64,000 nucleotides of DNA from Favolaschia claudopus (lineage: Eukaryota > Basidiomycota > Agaricomycetes > Agaricales > Mycenaceae): contig JAWWNJ010000040.1 of assembly GCA_037176885.1 (NCBI GenBank), positions 558,001 to 622,000 on the forward strand, written 5' to 3'. Below are positions 43,391 through 55,563 of this stretch, piece after piece. Below the pieces are notes generated by a model, which made no database searches, had not been told where the DNA came from, and was given only the letters and a program-made list of their open reading frames with translations. The position numbers were made by a program, and so were the translations under genes. Within the stretch, counting starts at the first letter, position 1; each line of letters starts with the position of its first letter.

Positions 43391-43595
43391 ATAGAGGGTT
43401 TGCGATGAGCCATTGGAGCCATTGAATGGCTAACGATTTCCCGATTAAGGAACTTTGATGGCCCAAAAATTGTTGTCGAATTACACAGGAATGAAGTTCG
43501 GATGCTGAGACTAAGGTTAGCCTTTGTCAATGCGCCTGGATTTTGACTTTTGTGTAGCCATTAGCCATCCAATGGCTGCATCGCAAACTCGCTAA
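43391..43595. mobile_element. Short MITE, 205 bp, TA target duplication
   Basis: The ends (A/T)TAG(A/C)G(G/A)GTTTGCGATG, followed by AGCCATTGG on both arms, are flanked by TA. Inner palindromes of GGCTAAT/ATTGGATGGC are present. 43596-44010 contains nothing else recognised. Confidence 0.7.
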
Positions 43596-44010
43596 TATCC
43601 CGACATTCCTAAGTCCACGCAGGTCTTGTCCTCAAATTTCCACACCGATATCCATGGTTTTGAGCATCATCGAGAGAAAACATAATCCAAGCTTGAGGCC
43701 GCCTTTGCATTTCATGACGTCAGCATTCATGATACTCGTAATCCGATTAAGTCTTTACCTAAGGCTCCATTGCGGATCCAGGTAATCTTTGCGCGCCGCT
43801 AAAAACAACTCATCGCAGGTAGTCCGACGATCATCTTCATAACGGTATGCAATCAGCGGAGGAAGTAATCTAAACATCATTTACACGTACTTGGCGGCCG
43901 TGCGGGACTCGCATTTTGATTGTATTGGCGTGTACGATTGCCTGTTCCTTCAGGCCGAGCTTGTGCAAGAATTAACGGCTTGAGACACCGACTATAAAGA
44001 GATAACTCAC

Positions 44011-44451
44011 CATCAGCAGCGGAAGCACTCTGTTGTGTTGCAGGTGGGGTAGGGAGACCGTTGGATGGCCTGGAGAGCGAGACTTTTCGAGCCTCTTGAA
44101 CTGAACAACAAAACTGACTTACTTGTGATACTCGAGAGTTGCGGACAGTCGGCGGAGGATCTGTAAAGCAGAAAAGTGTGTTAGAAGTAAATACCAATGA
44201 ATATTGAATGAATTGCAGCGCACCAACATCCATTCTCGCAGCCTTCTCGGCACTTTCCCGCTCCCTTCTTGCTCTTTGGGCCAGGGATCTGTTGGAAGAG
44301 GCTTGCGGTGGAGGTGCCGGACGGTTTTCGCGAGCTGTTTGATGTCTTCTGCGTTGACCAAGAGATCGCGCACTAAGAGTGGCCGAATCTGGCGGGGCGG
44401 CATATTTTCATCATGCTGAGCGGGGACGCGTCTGCGGGGGGCTGCCTTCAT
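44011..44451 (-). CDS. Small multi-exon gene of unknown function
   Basis: The model reads leftward: exon 44224-44451 (MKAAPRRRVPAQHDENMPPR start), intron 44161-44223 (63 nt), exon 44123-44160, intron 44070-44122 (53 nt), then an exon from 44069 to at least 44011. All joints keep the frame and have GT-AG ends; the second donor is GTAAGT. The N-terminus is basic, then a charged helical stretch (RDLLVNAEDIKQLAKTVRHL) and a Ser/Thr/Pro-rich tail. The end is uncertain: either another intron begins at 44010 (GTGAGT) or translation reads on to 43877. About 400 bp upstream is pyrimidine-rich, as in basidiomycete promoters. No family was recognised. Confidence 0.42.
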
Positions 44452-44965
44452 TGCGCATAAGTCACGTTGTATGTGGCGTTGTAGTTGTTGATGCCTTCGC
44501 GGCGTTGTCGGAGGAGTTAATAAGTTCCTAGAAACGGTGAGTCTACAGCAGAGGCGGGGAGAATCGAGTGCACATCTTCTGTTAGGTTCGAATGAAGAGA
44601 GACGGTGAAAGGACTTAGAGGTCACACGGAAGGGTTGAAAAAACACGTTTATTGAAGGCGAGGCTACAGTGATACAGCTACATTGCGCGTGGGGTGTGTT
44701 GGAGCGTTGTGGAGCGGAGGTTGGAAGACGTGCGAGACAGTAGCGGAGTTGTGGTGAGCTGTTTGGCCGGAACGGATGACGTTGGTGGAGCCCTCGGGTG
44801 TTCCCGAAATCACTTGATTGACGTTTGTCCAGAGTCAACCCTCGATTGTAATATATCTACTATTATATAGATGGGTGTCTCACCAGTCGCGACGGCGGAA
44901 ACAATACGGGGATTGAGCATAAGCTGGGTGCCGAAGGTAGGACGAGCTGCCCTAGTCTGGGCCTT

Positions 44966-45250
44966 AACGAAGGCCCATGTCCCATGTCTGTGGACGGGCC
45001 GAAGAAATCAAGTTATTCAAGTTGCGAAAAAAGAGAAAAAAGGGAGAAAAAGAGGGAGAATCTCAAATTCAAGTTTGTCTTTGCCCCCAGCTTCTCGAAG
45101 CCTCATACGCTCTCGAACGTACGCTACAGCTAGAATTCATCTTGATTCCCATGTCCCAATCCGGCCGCGGTTTGAATTCAAGAGTGCGGCATGTCCTTAG
45201 TCCATTCTGGGGACATTCCCCGAATGGACTAAGGATCTGGCCAATGTAGT
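44966..45250. repeat. Hairpin-ended purine-rich repeat
   Basis: It starts GAAGGCCCATGTCCCATGTC, followed by GGGCCGAAGAAATCAAGTTATTCAAGTTGCGAAAAAAG and a purine run, as in 29816-30074 and 9821-10065. The distal end has a strong hairpin at 45194-45235 (TCCTTAGTCCATTC / GAATGGACTAAGGA). Confidence 0.6.
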
Positions 45251-46750
45251 TCAAGATATTTTCGTTTAGGTTGCCGCAACCGGCGTTGGCAACGCAACAA
45301 CAACCGGAACGTCCTCCGAGTCGTCCCGGACTCATCCTCTCCCGCTTCCCTCTGCCTCTCTCTCTGCCTTGTCTCTATTGGCTTCAATCTCCGAGTCGTT
45401 ACAAAACCCAACGCAGTCCAATTATTCTATACTTTTTCTCATCCAAACCCGGTCATCTGGGCGCGCGTCGCGCGCCAGCACTTTCTGTACCCAGTGCAAC
45501 TCAGTGTCTGCTTCATCCATTCGACTTCAAATGTCAATGTTTTGACAGGTTCTTTTTCCAACCTTGCTTTCTTTTAAGTACCTCGACTCGGAGAGCCATC
45601 ACCAATCGCACTTCTACTCTGCTGCCTTGGATATATTTCAGCTTTCTACTTCAAACAAAAGCCCCGGCAAATTAGTAGAAAGCAGCGTTGTAAAGCATTT
45701 GAATGTCCTGGTGAGCATTGTTGATAATTCTTGATTCTGTATTTTACTTTCAGTTGCGAGACAGAGACGAAGCGCACAGCGAAGGTGTGAGGGTGCGTGT
45801 CACCGCATACATGGTGCCCACTCAATAACACATTCGCCAGCCGTGGCTGCCCAGCATGCGCTGAAGCATATTGACCAGAATAACCGCATACACACCTTTA
45901 CACGAGTCCGTGTCTTGAGGTTGATGTGCGGTTACTTTTTTCAATGTGTGTTCTGTCCTTGCGTTTGGATGCTGTTTTTCAGTCCCTTCCTTCCCGCATA
46001 CACGTTGTTGTCGACATTGTCGAGCGCCGCCATCTCCTTTCCGTCAATTGCCTCGCACACTTGTGTTTTCGATTGCATACTGTGATGGAAATCATCAATA
46101 TTTCGGAAGATCCCGGGTAAACGGTCAGCCGACCTACTATGATGTCAATGCGCAAAAGTTCTTTTACTTTGTAGCATTGCATCATCCGTCAAGCCTCCAG
46201 CACTCGGATGGAACACTCCCTCACTCCCCAGAACTATCTGGAATATTAATGACTCAACGACGAGTCATTATCGCAACCGATCGGGGATCTCGGACAATGA
46301 CTTCAGTAGATATAAACCTCGTAGGTACCGCATTTGTATTCTTTACCTCTTAATTCACTACTCTCATCGCACCACTTCGTGTGATTCCAGATCGATTAGA
46401 AGCATATCTCAGCTTATCGACGGCTCTCCTTACAAGTAACGCTGCGGCTTACTTATTGGTGAGTACAGCAATCTTAAGAATACGGAGACGTTTCCCGTGC
46501 TCACGTCCTACGAAGATTTACTCTCGTAGTTCGGTTGCTTAAGGTAGACTGGCATCTGCTCTGGTTGTTTTATATAGGAATTAAACATACCTCTACTCTA
46601 TTCAACGACACACTCAAACGTGTGATTATCTAAGAATATCCCGCATCGCACTGCGCGCAAACGGTTTCGCTAACACTGGTGGACACATTGGGAAATTCCT
46701 TGCTTAAACAGTTGAGTACTTAACCTGTCTACTCTTTTCCTTTATCAGCC
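45251..46750. other. Upstream region of gypsy element 2, unassigned
   Basis: It presumably includes the 5' LTR and leader of the element, because it abuts the gag start codon, and a TATA-like GATATAAACC lies at 46309. No matching 3' LTR was found after 55309, so the LTR cannot be delimited. An open frame at about 46096-46250 (RVNGQPTYYDVNAQKFFYF) may be a captured exon fragment; it is too short to name. Confidence 0.4.
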
Positions 46751-49700
46751 ATGTCTCCGACTACTACTACTCCTCAACATGATGACTCGGCTGCTCAGAG
46801 TTATCGCCCTCGCACTTCGACTCCTCCACATGATCGCTCTGCTGATCAAACTGCCCCCGACTTTGACTCCTTCACTGTATTTGATGATACTCCACTTGAC
46901 GACTACGACGGACCGGTAGCTGATAGTTTGATCAACACCGAAGTTGAAGTTCTCGAGACAGTGATCAAGGTTCCAACTTTGCGTCCGCTTGCCAAGATTG
47001 GAGGTAACGCTCAAATTCTTGCTCGACGGAATGAAGCACTTGCAAAAGGTGCTTCTGGTACTGACAAAGATTATCTCTTGTCTGCTACCAAGGCCTCGCG
47101 AAAGTTGTTTGAAAAGGTCTTCCCGGATGCGCTAGCAAAACTCGACACCCTGCTTATGGAGGTCGAGAGAGTTGAACTCTCAACTACAGAGACTGCTTAT
47201 CGAGTCAAGAAACGAGATTATCGGCTCTTTCTTCGCATCCTGCACAGACTCCGCTCTCAGGCGAATGATACATTCCTTATATGATACATTCCTTATTGAA
47301 GGTAAAACACCTCCGCCTTTGCCTACTTGGGGTGACAGCGATGATATTGAAAGCGTTTACAGAAAGAATGACTTCGAAATTCTTGGAGTTTGCTTTCGCG
47401 TCGAGGTTGAAAATTACCTGTCACTTCCCAATAGGTACTATGACTTCCAAAGCCAACGTCCAAAGGAACGACATACTGATCTGGACGATGAGGCTGACGA
47501 GTTCATGAGAGCGAGAACGCACAGTATGGATCCGCCTGAGGATTCGCGCTTTGAATATCCAGAGTACCGTGACATTTCAAAGGTCAGTCAATCCACGGTC
47601 TATCCGCTCCACAATGCTTCAAGCATCCGTTTTGGTCCAAACGTGCCAAACAATGGCTTACCTCGTAATAATCAGCGGCTCGGGGAGGTATTGAATCCAA
47701 TTGGTTCGATTTATCAACCACAGAGAGATCGTAGACCACGAGAAGCTCCGAACTGGCCAGACCAGAGACAGGAGCGTGAGCAGATGAGAAGATCCACTCC
47801 TCAAGGACAAAATAGGGAGCGGGACTTACCACCTCATTTTCCGCAAGGAAATAGTGGCGGTCGGAATTCTCGACCTCAGTCTCCTCCCAAGCGTAGTGGC
47901 GCTCCTCCTAATGGTGATCCCGGAGACGACGACGATGATAGCGACGATGAACGTGGATACCCGCGTAATTGTCGCTCAGTACCGTTCCGTGGACCAATCA
48001 ATCGAGGGGTACCTGCAGTTAGAAGACCACCTGGCATTTCTGAGGCTACAAATGAGGCGCGTTTCGATTTGAAACTCAAATATGATACAGTACCTAAGTG
48101 GGACGGCAACGTTGACACCATTATCCGGTGGTTTTTGAAGATCAACGACCTTGCGAGAGAATCCGAGACGATCTATCAGCAGCTGGGACGTGTAGTCCCT
48201 AAGCGGCTGTAAGGCGCAGCGGAATCCTGGTATTGGTCATTAGAGACTTTGCGGAAGCCACCGGTGGCTATTTGTGGCTCTTCGTGTTCAATAGTTTTTT
48301 GAGCCTCCCGCTCGAGTTAGCCACCCTAGCATCCCGTGAATAGGTAGTACAAATAGTGGCTAATCCACCCAGAGGCTGTCATCCGGTCCCGAGAAAAATT
48401 AGCCACCAATAGCCACCAGTGGCTACCGCAAAGTCTCTATTGCCGGCAAAGTACCGTTCAGAAATTGAGAAAAATTGGGACACCTTGCGTAGCGCATTCG
48501 CGACCTACTACCTGAATCGTAAATGGTTAGACGGGCAGCGCGGACGAGCGAATAGGGCGACCTACAGGGACGCTGGCCATACGCGCGAGACCCCGAGTGA
48601 ATACTTCATTCGCAAAACCGAGCTCCTTAATAATGTTTATACTATGGATGATTCAGAGATCATTTTAGAGGTTATGGATGGCGCACCGTCAACATGGAAT
48701 ACCATCTTAACCACTCAAATGTATCGGGATCTGGTTGAATTCCAGGCCGCAATTCGTTACAACGAGGATGCTTTAATGAAGCTCGACCGCCAGGAGAAGG
48801 AATATTCGTACCGAGACCGTGAGCGGAATCGGGACTTCCAGAGGGATCGCCCTCGTAATGCACACGTTAACCTAGTAGGATGGTCAGCAAATTTGGGGCC
48901 GCCAAAATTTCCTAAGGATGATCGTAATGTCTCGAAGAGGGCTACCCCTGATACAAAAAGGGCGAGACCTTGTCGGCATTGTGGAAGTGGGAAACACTGG
49001 GATAACGAATGTAAACATTCCTTCCGAGGTAATAAAGCGGCACGTACCGACCTAGCCACTTCGACGAGTGAGGATCATGAAGCTCAAAGTGACTACGATG
49101 AACTGTATTACGGATTGGACAGTGAACCAGATAGTGAGGACGAACAGAAGCAGGATTTTGAGTTGCCCTCCAGGAGTGCTGAATCCGAAGAGATTGATTC
49201 AGGCCTGGGGGGGGAAACTGTGTCTAATGACGCTATAATTAACTCGGAAGAAACGGCTCTGGATACTCAGGCTCACCCTGATTCCAATTCTTCGGATTCT
49301 GGTTCAGTTCAACATGTTTCAACTTCTTGTGCGTCATTTCAGGCGAAACATGCGCTGAATAGACGAACTCGTCGTCGATTAGCTCGAGATATCAAGGCAG
49401 TTAATTACCGAGTCATTACCTCACCAATCGGCAAGTCCGAAAAATCGATCGTTGAACTTCGGAAGTACATGGCAAGACCTCCAGGAAGTTCGTTTCTTGG
49501 GGCCTTACCAACCGAAGCAACGGCTACTGTTGGTGGTTTGAATATTGATCCTGTCAAGGTTATCATTGATTCGGGTTCGGACATTACTCTGATTTCACAA
49601 AAAGCTCTTGACGCACTCACCTATCCTCCGAAGGTCAAGGCAGGACATCCAATCAACTTGATCCAGGTAACCGGTAAATCCTCGTTGTCCGGATATGTTA

Positions 49701-50296
49701 TCCTTGACTTGTACTTCCATACAGACGAGGGTCCAGTAAAGGTGAATGTTGAGGCTTATGTGGTGAAAGGAATGACAACCCCTTTCATTTTGGGTAATGA
49801 TTTCACGGATCAATATTCAATTTCGATAATTCGAGAAGACGGTGACACGTACCTTCGCTTCGGAGACTCAGGACGACAGCTTAGAGTCGAAACATCAATT
49901 TCGAGTCTGATTGTTGACGATGAGGGTCATGCTTTCAAAGTTAAGGTTCGGACTGGAATTGATCAGCACGGCATAAAAGCAAAAGTCCATCGTCGAAATC
50001 AGAAATTGAAGCGAAGAGTGCGAGCCAGGCAGTCGAAATCTGAAGTCTGGGCAGCAGAACGAATCATCTTGCCTCCGGAAACCAGTGTCGCAGTCGCTGT
50101 AGAGGCCTATTTCCCGCGAGGACAAGATACAGTCTTTGTAGAGCGCCAACTCGAAGCTCACGGAAATGCCGATGAAATATCAGGCTCTCCAGACTCGCTG
50201 ATTTCCCGAGACAACCCGAAACTTCATGTCGCCAATTTCTCGAGCAAACCAGTCGTAATTTCGAAGGGAGAGGTACTTGGTTATTCCAGAAGATGA
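46751..50296 (+). pseudogene. Ty3/gypsy element 2: gag and aspartic protease, disrupted
   Basis: It starts at ATG 46751. The frame breaks first at a 16-bp tandem duplication (ATGATACATTCCTTAT, 47265-47280 and 47281-47296) that shifts it by one base, then at a TAA (48210-48212) just before GAAESWYWSL, and again at a MITE (48243-48437) inside the capsid region. After the MITE the frame stays open from 48438 to 50296: retrotransposon capsid (KYRSEIEKNWDTLRSAF), a CCHC zinc knuckle (CRHCGSGKHWDNEC, about 48970), acidic linker, then a retropepsin-like protease with VIIDSGSDITLISQKAL (about 49560). Gag packages the RNA and protease matures the particle in living relatives. This copy cannot do so because of the breaks. 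Confidence 0.88.
48243..48437. mobile_element. MITE, 195 bp, TA target duplication, inside gag
   Basis: Inverted ends GAGACTTTGCGG...CCGCAAAGTCTC are flanked by TA (48241-48242, 48438-48439). Inner palindromes of AGCCACCGGTGGCT occur near both ends. Its insertion splits the capsid codons for WYWSL and PAKYRSE. Confidence 0.9.
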
Positions 50297-50962
50297 GCAA
50301 ATATTCCAAAGAGCAACAAGTCCAAATTACAGCTGTTTGCAAAGCTAATGGCACTTTCGATGATTTTATAAATAAAGAACAATTTGAACACCCGAACTTA
50401 CTTCTCCTGTTTCACACTCAATTCTTGCTCAATTCACACGTTTGTAGGCTCGTTTTGAAGCGAATCAACGGGGGCTTTCATCCCATATCAAAGTTGCCCT
50501 CTAACTCCAAAATTTCGCGATCCTTGATTTCAACTTATCGGCGTTGATATGAAGACTGAAACTGACACAACTTACTCATTTCTTGTCAGAATCACTTCAA
50601 CCTGAATGATTATGGAAGCCAGAACATAGACAACGAGTCTTGCATTTTCAAAATGCAAGGCAAGGACCAATCGCCTTCCTAAAAATGAAATTACATACCA
50701 TAGCATCATTCTCAGTGCCGAGCTGTTTGATTCATGTTTTCCAAAAGGTGAGATTGCAGACTAATTCTGACCTCAAATCTGATTATATAATCCCTTTATA
50801 GCACCAGAATATGTTCAAAACTGAGTGAGAACGAAGCGAACCACTTTCCAGTCGAGCTGTGTATACTCGGCATCATGCGATCAAGCTACGGCAAGTGCGG
50901 CTGGCCTACTGCCAAGGGTGTGGAGGCGCCGCCTGATGGCTTCAAAACAAGCAATCAACTGA
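50297..50962 (+). other. Degraded protease-RT linker of gypsy element 2
   Basis: Frames are broken in all phases between the protease stop and the RT frame. There are AT-rich patches with no recognisable domain. It probably represents the fast-evolving linker plus unidentified inserted DNA. Confidence 0.5.
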
Positions 50963-53900
50963 GTGGATTGGACGAGAATTGAGGGAGATATAAGCACTTC
51001 AAGACAGTATGTTTCAAATGCTTTTCTTTACATCAAAAAAACAAGAAGTGCCATTAACTTTGCAAACAGCTGTAATGCTCATGCTTCATTTGTGAAGAAT
51101 TTGGTGGCACAGAAGCTAGCGACGGATGAAAAGCAAACAAGTAGTCGAAGAACAGCAGCAGCTGATGACGGCATTGACAACCGGGATAAATCAATCCGAG
51201 ATCCGGAATCATTTGCTTCCGTTGATCGGGGATCACAAACTCCGCTGTCAAGCAATAACCACCATTTTCATCCCTCACACATTTCCGTACCTCGTGAGGC
51301 TCTTGACCCCGAATGTCCCTTTTGTCGACCCGGTAAGCACTCCAAACCAAGCAACACCGACTCTCGGAGTGCAAGATCTGTCACCAACATCTCCTCAAAG
51401 GCTCATCGTAACGCATCCGAGCCCGACGATCCATTGGCTGAAGAACCTCTTGAAGGTGGGCCGAAAACTGCTGAAGCCCCAGAACCTTCAATTCCAAAAT
51501 CTCAACTACTTGAAGCCGTAGACATCTCCTCAGATATCAGCCTCGAACAGCGGAAAATCATCGAAGATGTTCTTCTTCGCAACGAAACGGCTTTCGGTTT
51601 GGATGGTAGGCTCGGAAACTATGAAGTTCAAGTAGAGATACCTATGAAGCCAGACTGGGAACCAGTCTCGCTTCCACCTTTCCCCGTCTCACCGGCTAAT
51701 CGTGAAGTTATTGACAAACAGATGGATTCATGGATCCAACTTGGCGTCATTGAACCTTCAAGAAGCCCGTGGGCCGCACCTCTTTTCATCGTCTATCGAA
51801 ATGGTAAGCCGCGAATGGTCATTGATCTACGGAAGCTCAACGAGATGGTTGTAGCCGATGAATTTCCCTTACCTCGTCAAGACGATATTCTCCAAGCTCT
51901 TTCCGGCTCGCAGTGGCTAAGTACATTAGACGCTCTTGCCGGCTTCACCCAACTCACTATGTCACCATCCTCAGCGGAAAAACTCGCATTTCGTACCCAT
52001 CGCGGTCTCTGGCAATTTCGTCGAATGCCGTTTGGCTACCGAAATGGTCCGAGTGTGTTTCAACGAGTCATGCAGAATGTATTAGCGCCATTCCTCTGGA
52101 TTTTCGCGTTAGTATATATTGATGATATCGTTGTTTTTTCACTAACGTTTGAAGAACATGTTCAACACCTCGACCAAGTGTTTTCCGCCATCGCTAGCGC
52201 CAACCTGACGCTTTCACCAGGCAAGTGTCACTTAGCCTACCAATCTCTACTTCTTCTTGGTCAGAAGGTCTCGCGTTTAGGACTTTCCACTCACAAGGAG
52301 AAGGTAGATGCTATCTTACAGCTCGACGAACCTTCAAACGTTCACGAACTCCAACAATTCCTCGGAATGATGGTATATTTCTCTTCCTATATTCCATTTT
52401 ACGCTTGGATTGCACGTCCATTCTTTCGACTCCTTCAGAAAGGTGTCAAATGGGAGTGGACGAGTTTAGAATCTGAAGCATTTGACTTGTGCAAACAAGT
52501 CTTAACCAACTCTCCTGTTCGAGGCTGTGCTATGCGCGGTAAACCCTATCGCGTGTATTCTGACGCTTGCGACTTTGGACTCGCAGCTATTCTCCAACAA
52601 GTTCAACCAATTAACATTCGAGATCTACGCGGTACCCGCATATACGACCGCCTCGAACGTGCTTTCAAAAATGGTGAGTCTGTACCTGTTCTTGTGACCG
52701 CGGAGAAAGGCATTGATGATATTCCTACACCTGGACCTTGGGCCGAGAACTTCGAGGACACCACCGTTCACATCGAGCGAGTAATTTGCTATTGGTCTCG
52801 GGTTCTCAAGTCAGCCGAACGCAATTACTCACCGACCGAACGCGAAGCTCTGGCCCTCAAGGAAGGTTTGATTAAATTTCAACCGTTTCTAGAAGGTGAG
52901 AGTGTCGCTGCTATCACAGATCACGCCGCTCTGACTTGGAGCCGTACATTTCAAAATGTGAATCGCAGATTGCTTACATGGGGAACCGTGTTTTCCGCTT
53001 ATCCGGATTTGAAAATTGTACACCGTGCGGGTCGTGTCCACTCTAACGTGGATCCTATCTCCAGGCTTCGACGCCGCGTCCCTATCTACGACAGCCCGGC
53101 TACCGATAATATTCCTTTTGTTGAACTGGGCAGCGACGACCCTCTGAAAAACATGTACGATGAGTTGGGCCCCCTGTTCGAAGAAAAACTTCTCACTGTC
53201 GCCACAAGATTCGCCCGGACTCTCGAAGATCATCCCGAAAAGGATGTGCTTCACCATGATATCATCGCTCTCGGTTCCGACGACTTGCTCCATTCATCCT
53301 ATTCCACTTCGCGCTCTTATTCTGTCTTGGTCGGCATTTCCGAAGATGAAATTCGGTCTTGGGCTTCTGCGTATCAAGAAGACCCTCATTTCTCCAAAGT
53401 TCTGAAGGGATGGAAGGGGGAGAACAATTGGTCCAACCCTCTTTATCCGCAATATCACTACAGCGATAACGCACTGATCTATTTCGAAGATTGGCAGGGA
53501 AATAACCGCCTTTGCGTCCCAGAAAAATTCAGAGTCCAAGTAATGGCGGAAACTCATAACACTCTCAGAGTCACTCCGGCAGCGGATTTGGATTTGGATT
53601 TGATGGGATTTGGAGCTGATGGGTGACGATCAGTCACCAATCAGTCACCGTTGCCAACTGATGACGGGACTGTTCCCGCCAAACTGCCAGCGCATTGTCT
53701 CGTCGGCATTTTCCCGCCATCCCGCTCCATTTCCCGCCGTGCCTGCGCTGGCACTTAAGAGGTCTGCTGTAGCAATAAAATTGGGCAGGCAACATATAGT
53801 AATCAAAGCACACCGTTTTCACAAAGTGCGCCGTTCTGGAGGCAAGCAATGGGCTCAATGAAGGAGCTCGTCGTCGTCGCCGACGAGCAGGCATGTTGCA

Positions 53901-55309
53901 AACACAACGGCGGCTAACGTCGGACATTCCGCGGACTACGTTACATACAGACATCAGTTCCACCATCAAATCCAAATCCCATCAAATCCAGATCCTGCTC
54001 CGCTGCCGGAGTAACCCTCACAGAAGCGGCTCACGCGGGCTATCACCGAACATATAATCGTTTAGCTTCCACTTACTACTGGCCTCGTATGTCCCGCCAA
54101 TTAAAGCATTATACATCTACTTGTGACATCTGCCAGAAAACTAAACCCCGCCGCCACGCGCCTACTGGACTTCTCCAACCAATTCCTATACCAACGCAAC
54201 CCTTCGAAGTAGTGTCCATGGACTTCATTCCAGAACTGCCGAATTCATCCGGATATTCAAATATCCTTGTCATCATTGATAAGCTCACCAAATACACCCT
54301 CTTCATCCCATGCCTGACCGAGATTTCCGAAGTCGAAGCAGCACAGCTGTTTTTCAAACACGTTATCTCACATTTCGGAATTCCAAAACAAGTTATCACG
54401 GATCGCGACACGCGGTGGCGCAACGATTTCTGGGGTGAAATATGCCGTCTGATGGGTATGCAACGCGCTTTGACTACTGCGTATCATCCACAAGCTGACG
54501 GTCAGACTGAAAACATTAACCAGACCCTAGAGATCGCGCTGCGTGCATATATCGGACCCTCAAGAGACAACTGGAGTAACTTCCTAGACGGATTCGCGCT
54601 GGCTTATAATTCAACTCCACACACAAGCACAGGTTTCTCCCCGGCATATCTTTTGCGCGGTTATCATCCAATCACAGGAACGAATATAATCTCGACTTCA
54701 GCTTCGATAGATCGACCGTCTGAAGCCGAGAATTCGGGGGGGAATACTACTCCACAAAGTGCACCTGTGATCAATGAAAAAGCTCAAAATATGATCGAAG
54801 AATTCGAAGCGAATCGCAGCCGCGCGAAGGAAGCCTTGTTACTTTCTCAGGTCTTTCAAAAGCGCGCCTACAATAACGGACGGCTTCTTACCGAGTACGA
54901 GGAAGGTGATTTTGTTGTACTAAATCCCCATTCACTTCATCTCTTGCGCGATGAGAAAGGCCGTGGCAAGAAATTGCTCATGAAGTATGACGGACCTTTC
55001 GAGATCATTCGCAAACTCAGCCCCGTCACTTACCAGCTCCGCCTACCGGTTTCCTACGGTATCCACCCAATTTTGAATATCGCTCATTTGGAAACTTATC
55101 AGAAGTCTCCTCCGCAGTATGGTGATCGACCCTCGAAATCTCTGAACCGAGACGACTTCGACGCTAAACCCGAAGTGGATGTTGATTACTCGCAGAACGA
55201 TTTAGGAAAGTCCGTGGCCGGAGAATCCAGCAATTTAAGGTACGGTGGAAAGGTTTTGGACCCGAAGATGACGAATGGCTTACCAAAAAGGGTTTGCGCA
55301 ATGCACTAA
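50963..55309 (+). pseudogene. Ty3/gypsy element 2: RT, RNase H and integrase, split by a MITE
   Basis: The 50963-53626 frame holds the reverse transcriptase (LGVIEPSRSPWAAPLFIV, FRRMPFGYRNGPSVFQ, catalytic YIDD in LVYIDDIVVFS), the RNase H (VYSDACDFGLAAIL, NYSPTEREALAL, ITDHAALTW) and the start of the integrase. A MITE (53570-54015) interrupts it after VMAETHNT. The frame resumes at 54016 with the HHCC zinc module (HYTSTCDICQKTKPRR). The integrase core follows: VSMDFIPELP, VITDRDTRWRND and YHPQADGQTENINQ, carrying the D, D and E. The tail has the C-terminal module YDGPFEIIRKLSPVTYQLRL. A chromodomain remnant (FKVRWKGFGPEDDEWL) is readable in another frame at about 55235-55300, so a small indel separates it. 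The first 40 or so codons of the frame are probably not native. Confidence 0.9.
53570..54015. mobile_element. MITE with GTCACTCCGGCAGCGG ends, 446 bp, inside integrase
   Basis: The ends are GTCACTCCGGCAGCGG and, inverted, GTTACTCCGGCAGCGG, with TTTGGATTTGATGGGATTTGG-type repeats just inside on both arms. It is inverted relative to 28781-29166. The flanks CTCTCAGA and CCTCACAG are only imperfectly alike, so a decayed 8-9-bp duplication is likely. Confidence 0.85.
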
Positions 55310-55563
55310 AGGTTTTAGAAGAATGGTTCAACGCCAAAAAAAGTCAATGTTCATCAGCAAATTCGTCGAGCACCAACTGATTCAACCGAACGAGAAATTG
55401 GAACCAAATAATTGATGCCGAGTATTATTTAAACACGCTACATTGCCTCACTCGCTCAGTACTTGCCCACCGCTCGTCTCTTACTGTTCTGTAGATCAGA
55501 ACGTACTAGCTCACATCTCTCGAACTCCTTTGCAATCCTTCCTTCGCATCACGCTACTATATC

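Noticed and set aside
45946..46353. Open frame with RVNGQPTYYDVNAQ, possible WW-like motif
   Set aside because: Too short and without the second conserved Trp; could be chance or an exon fragment.
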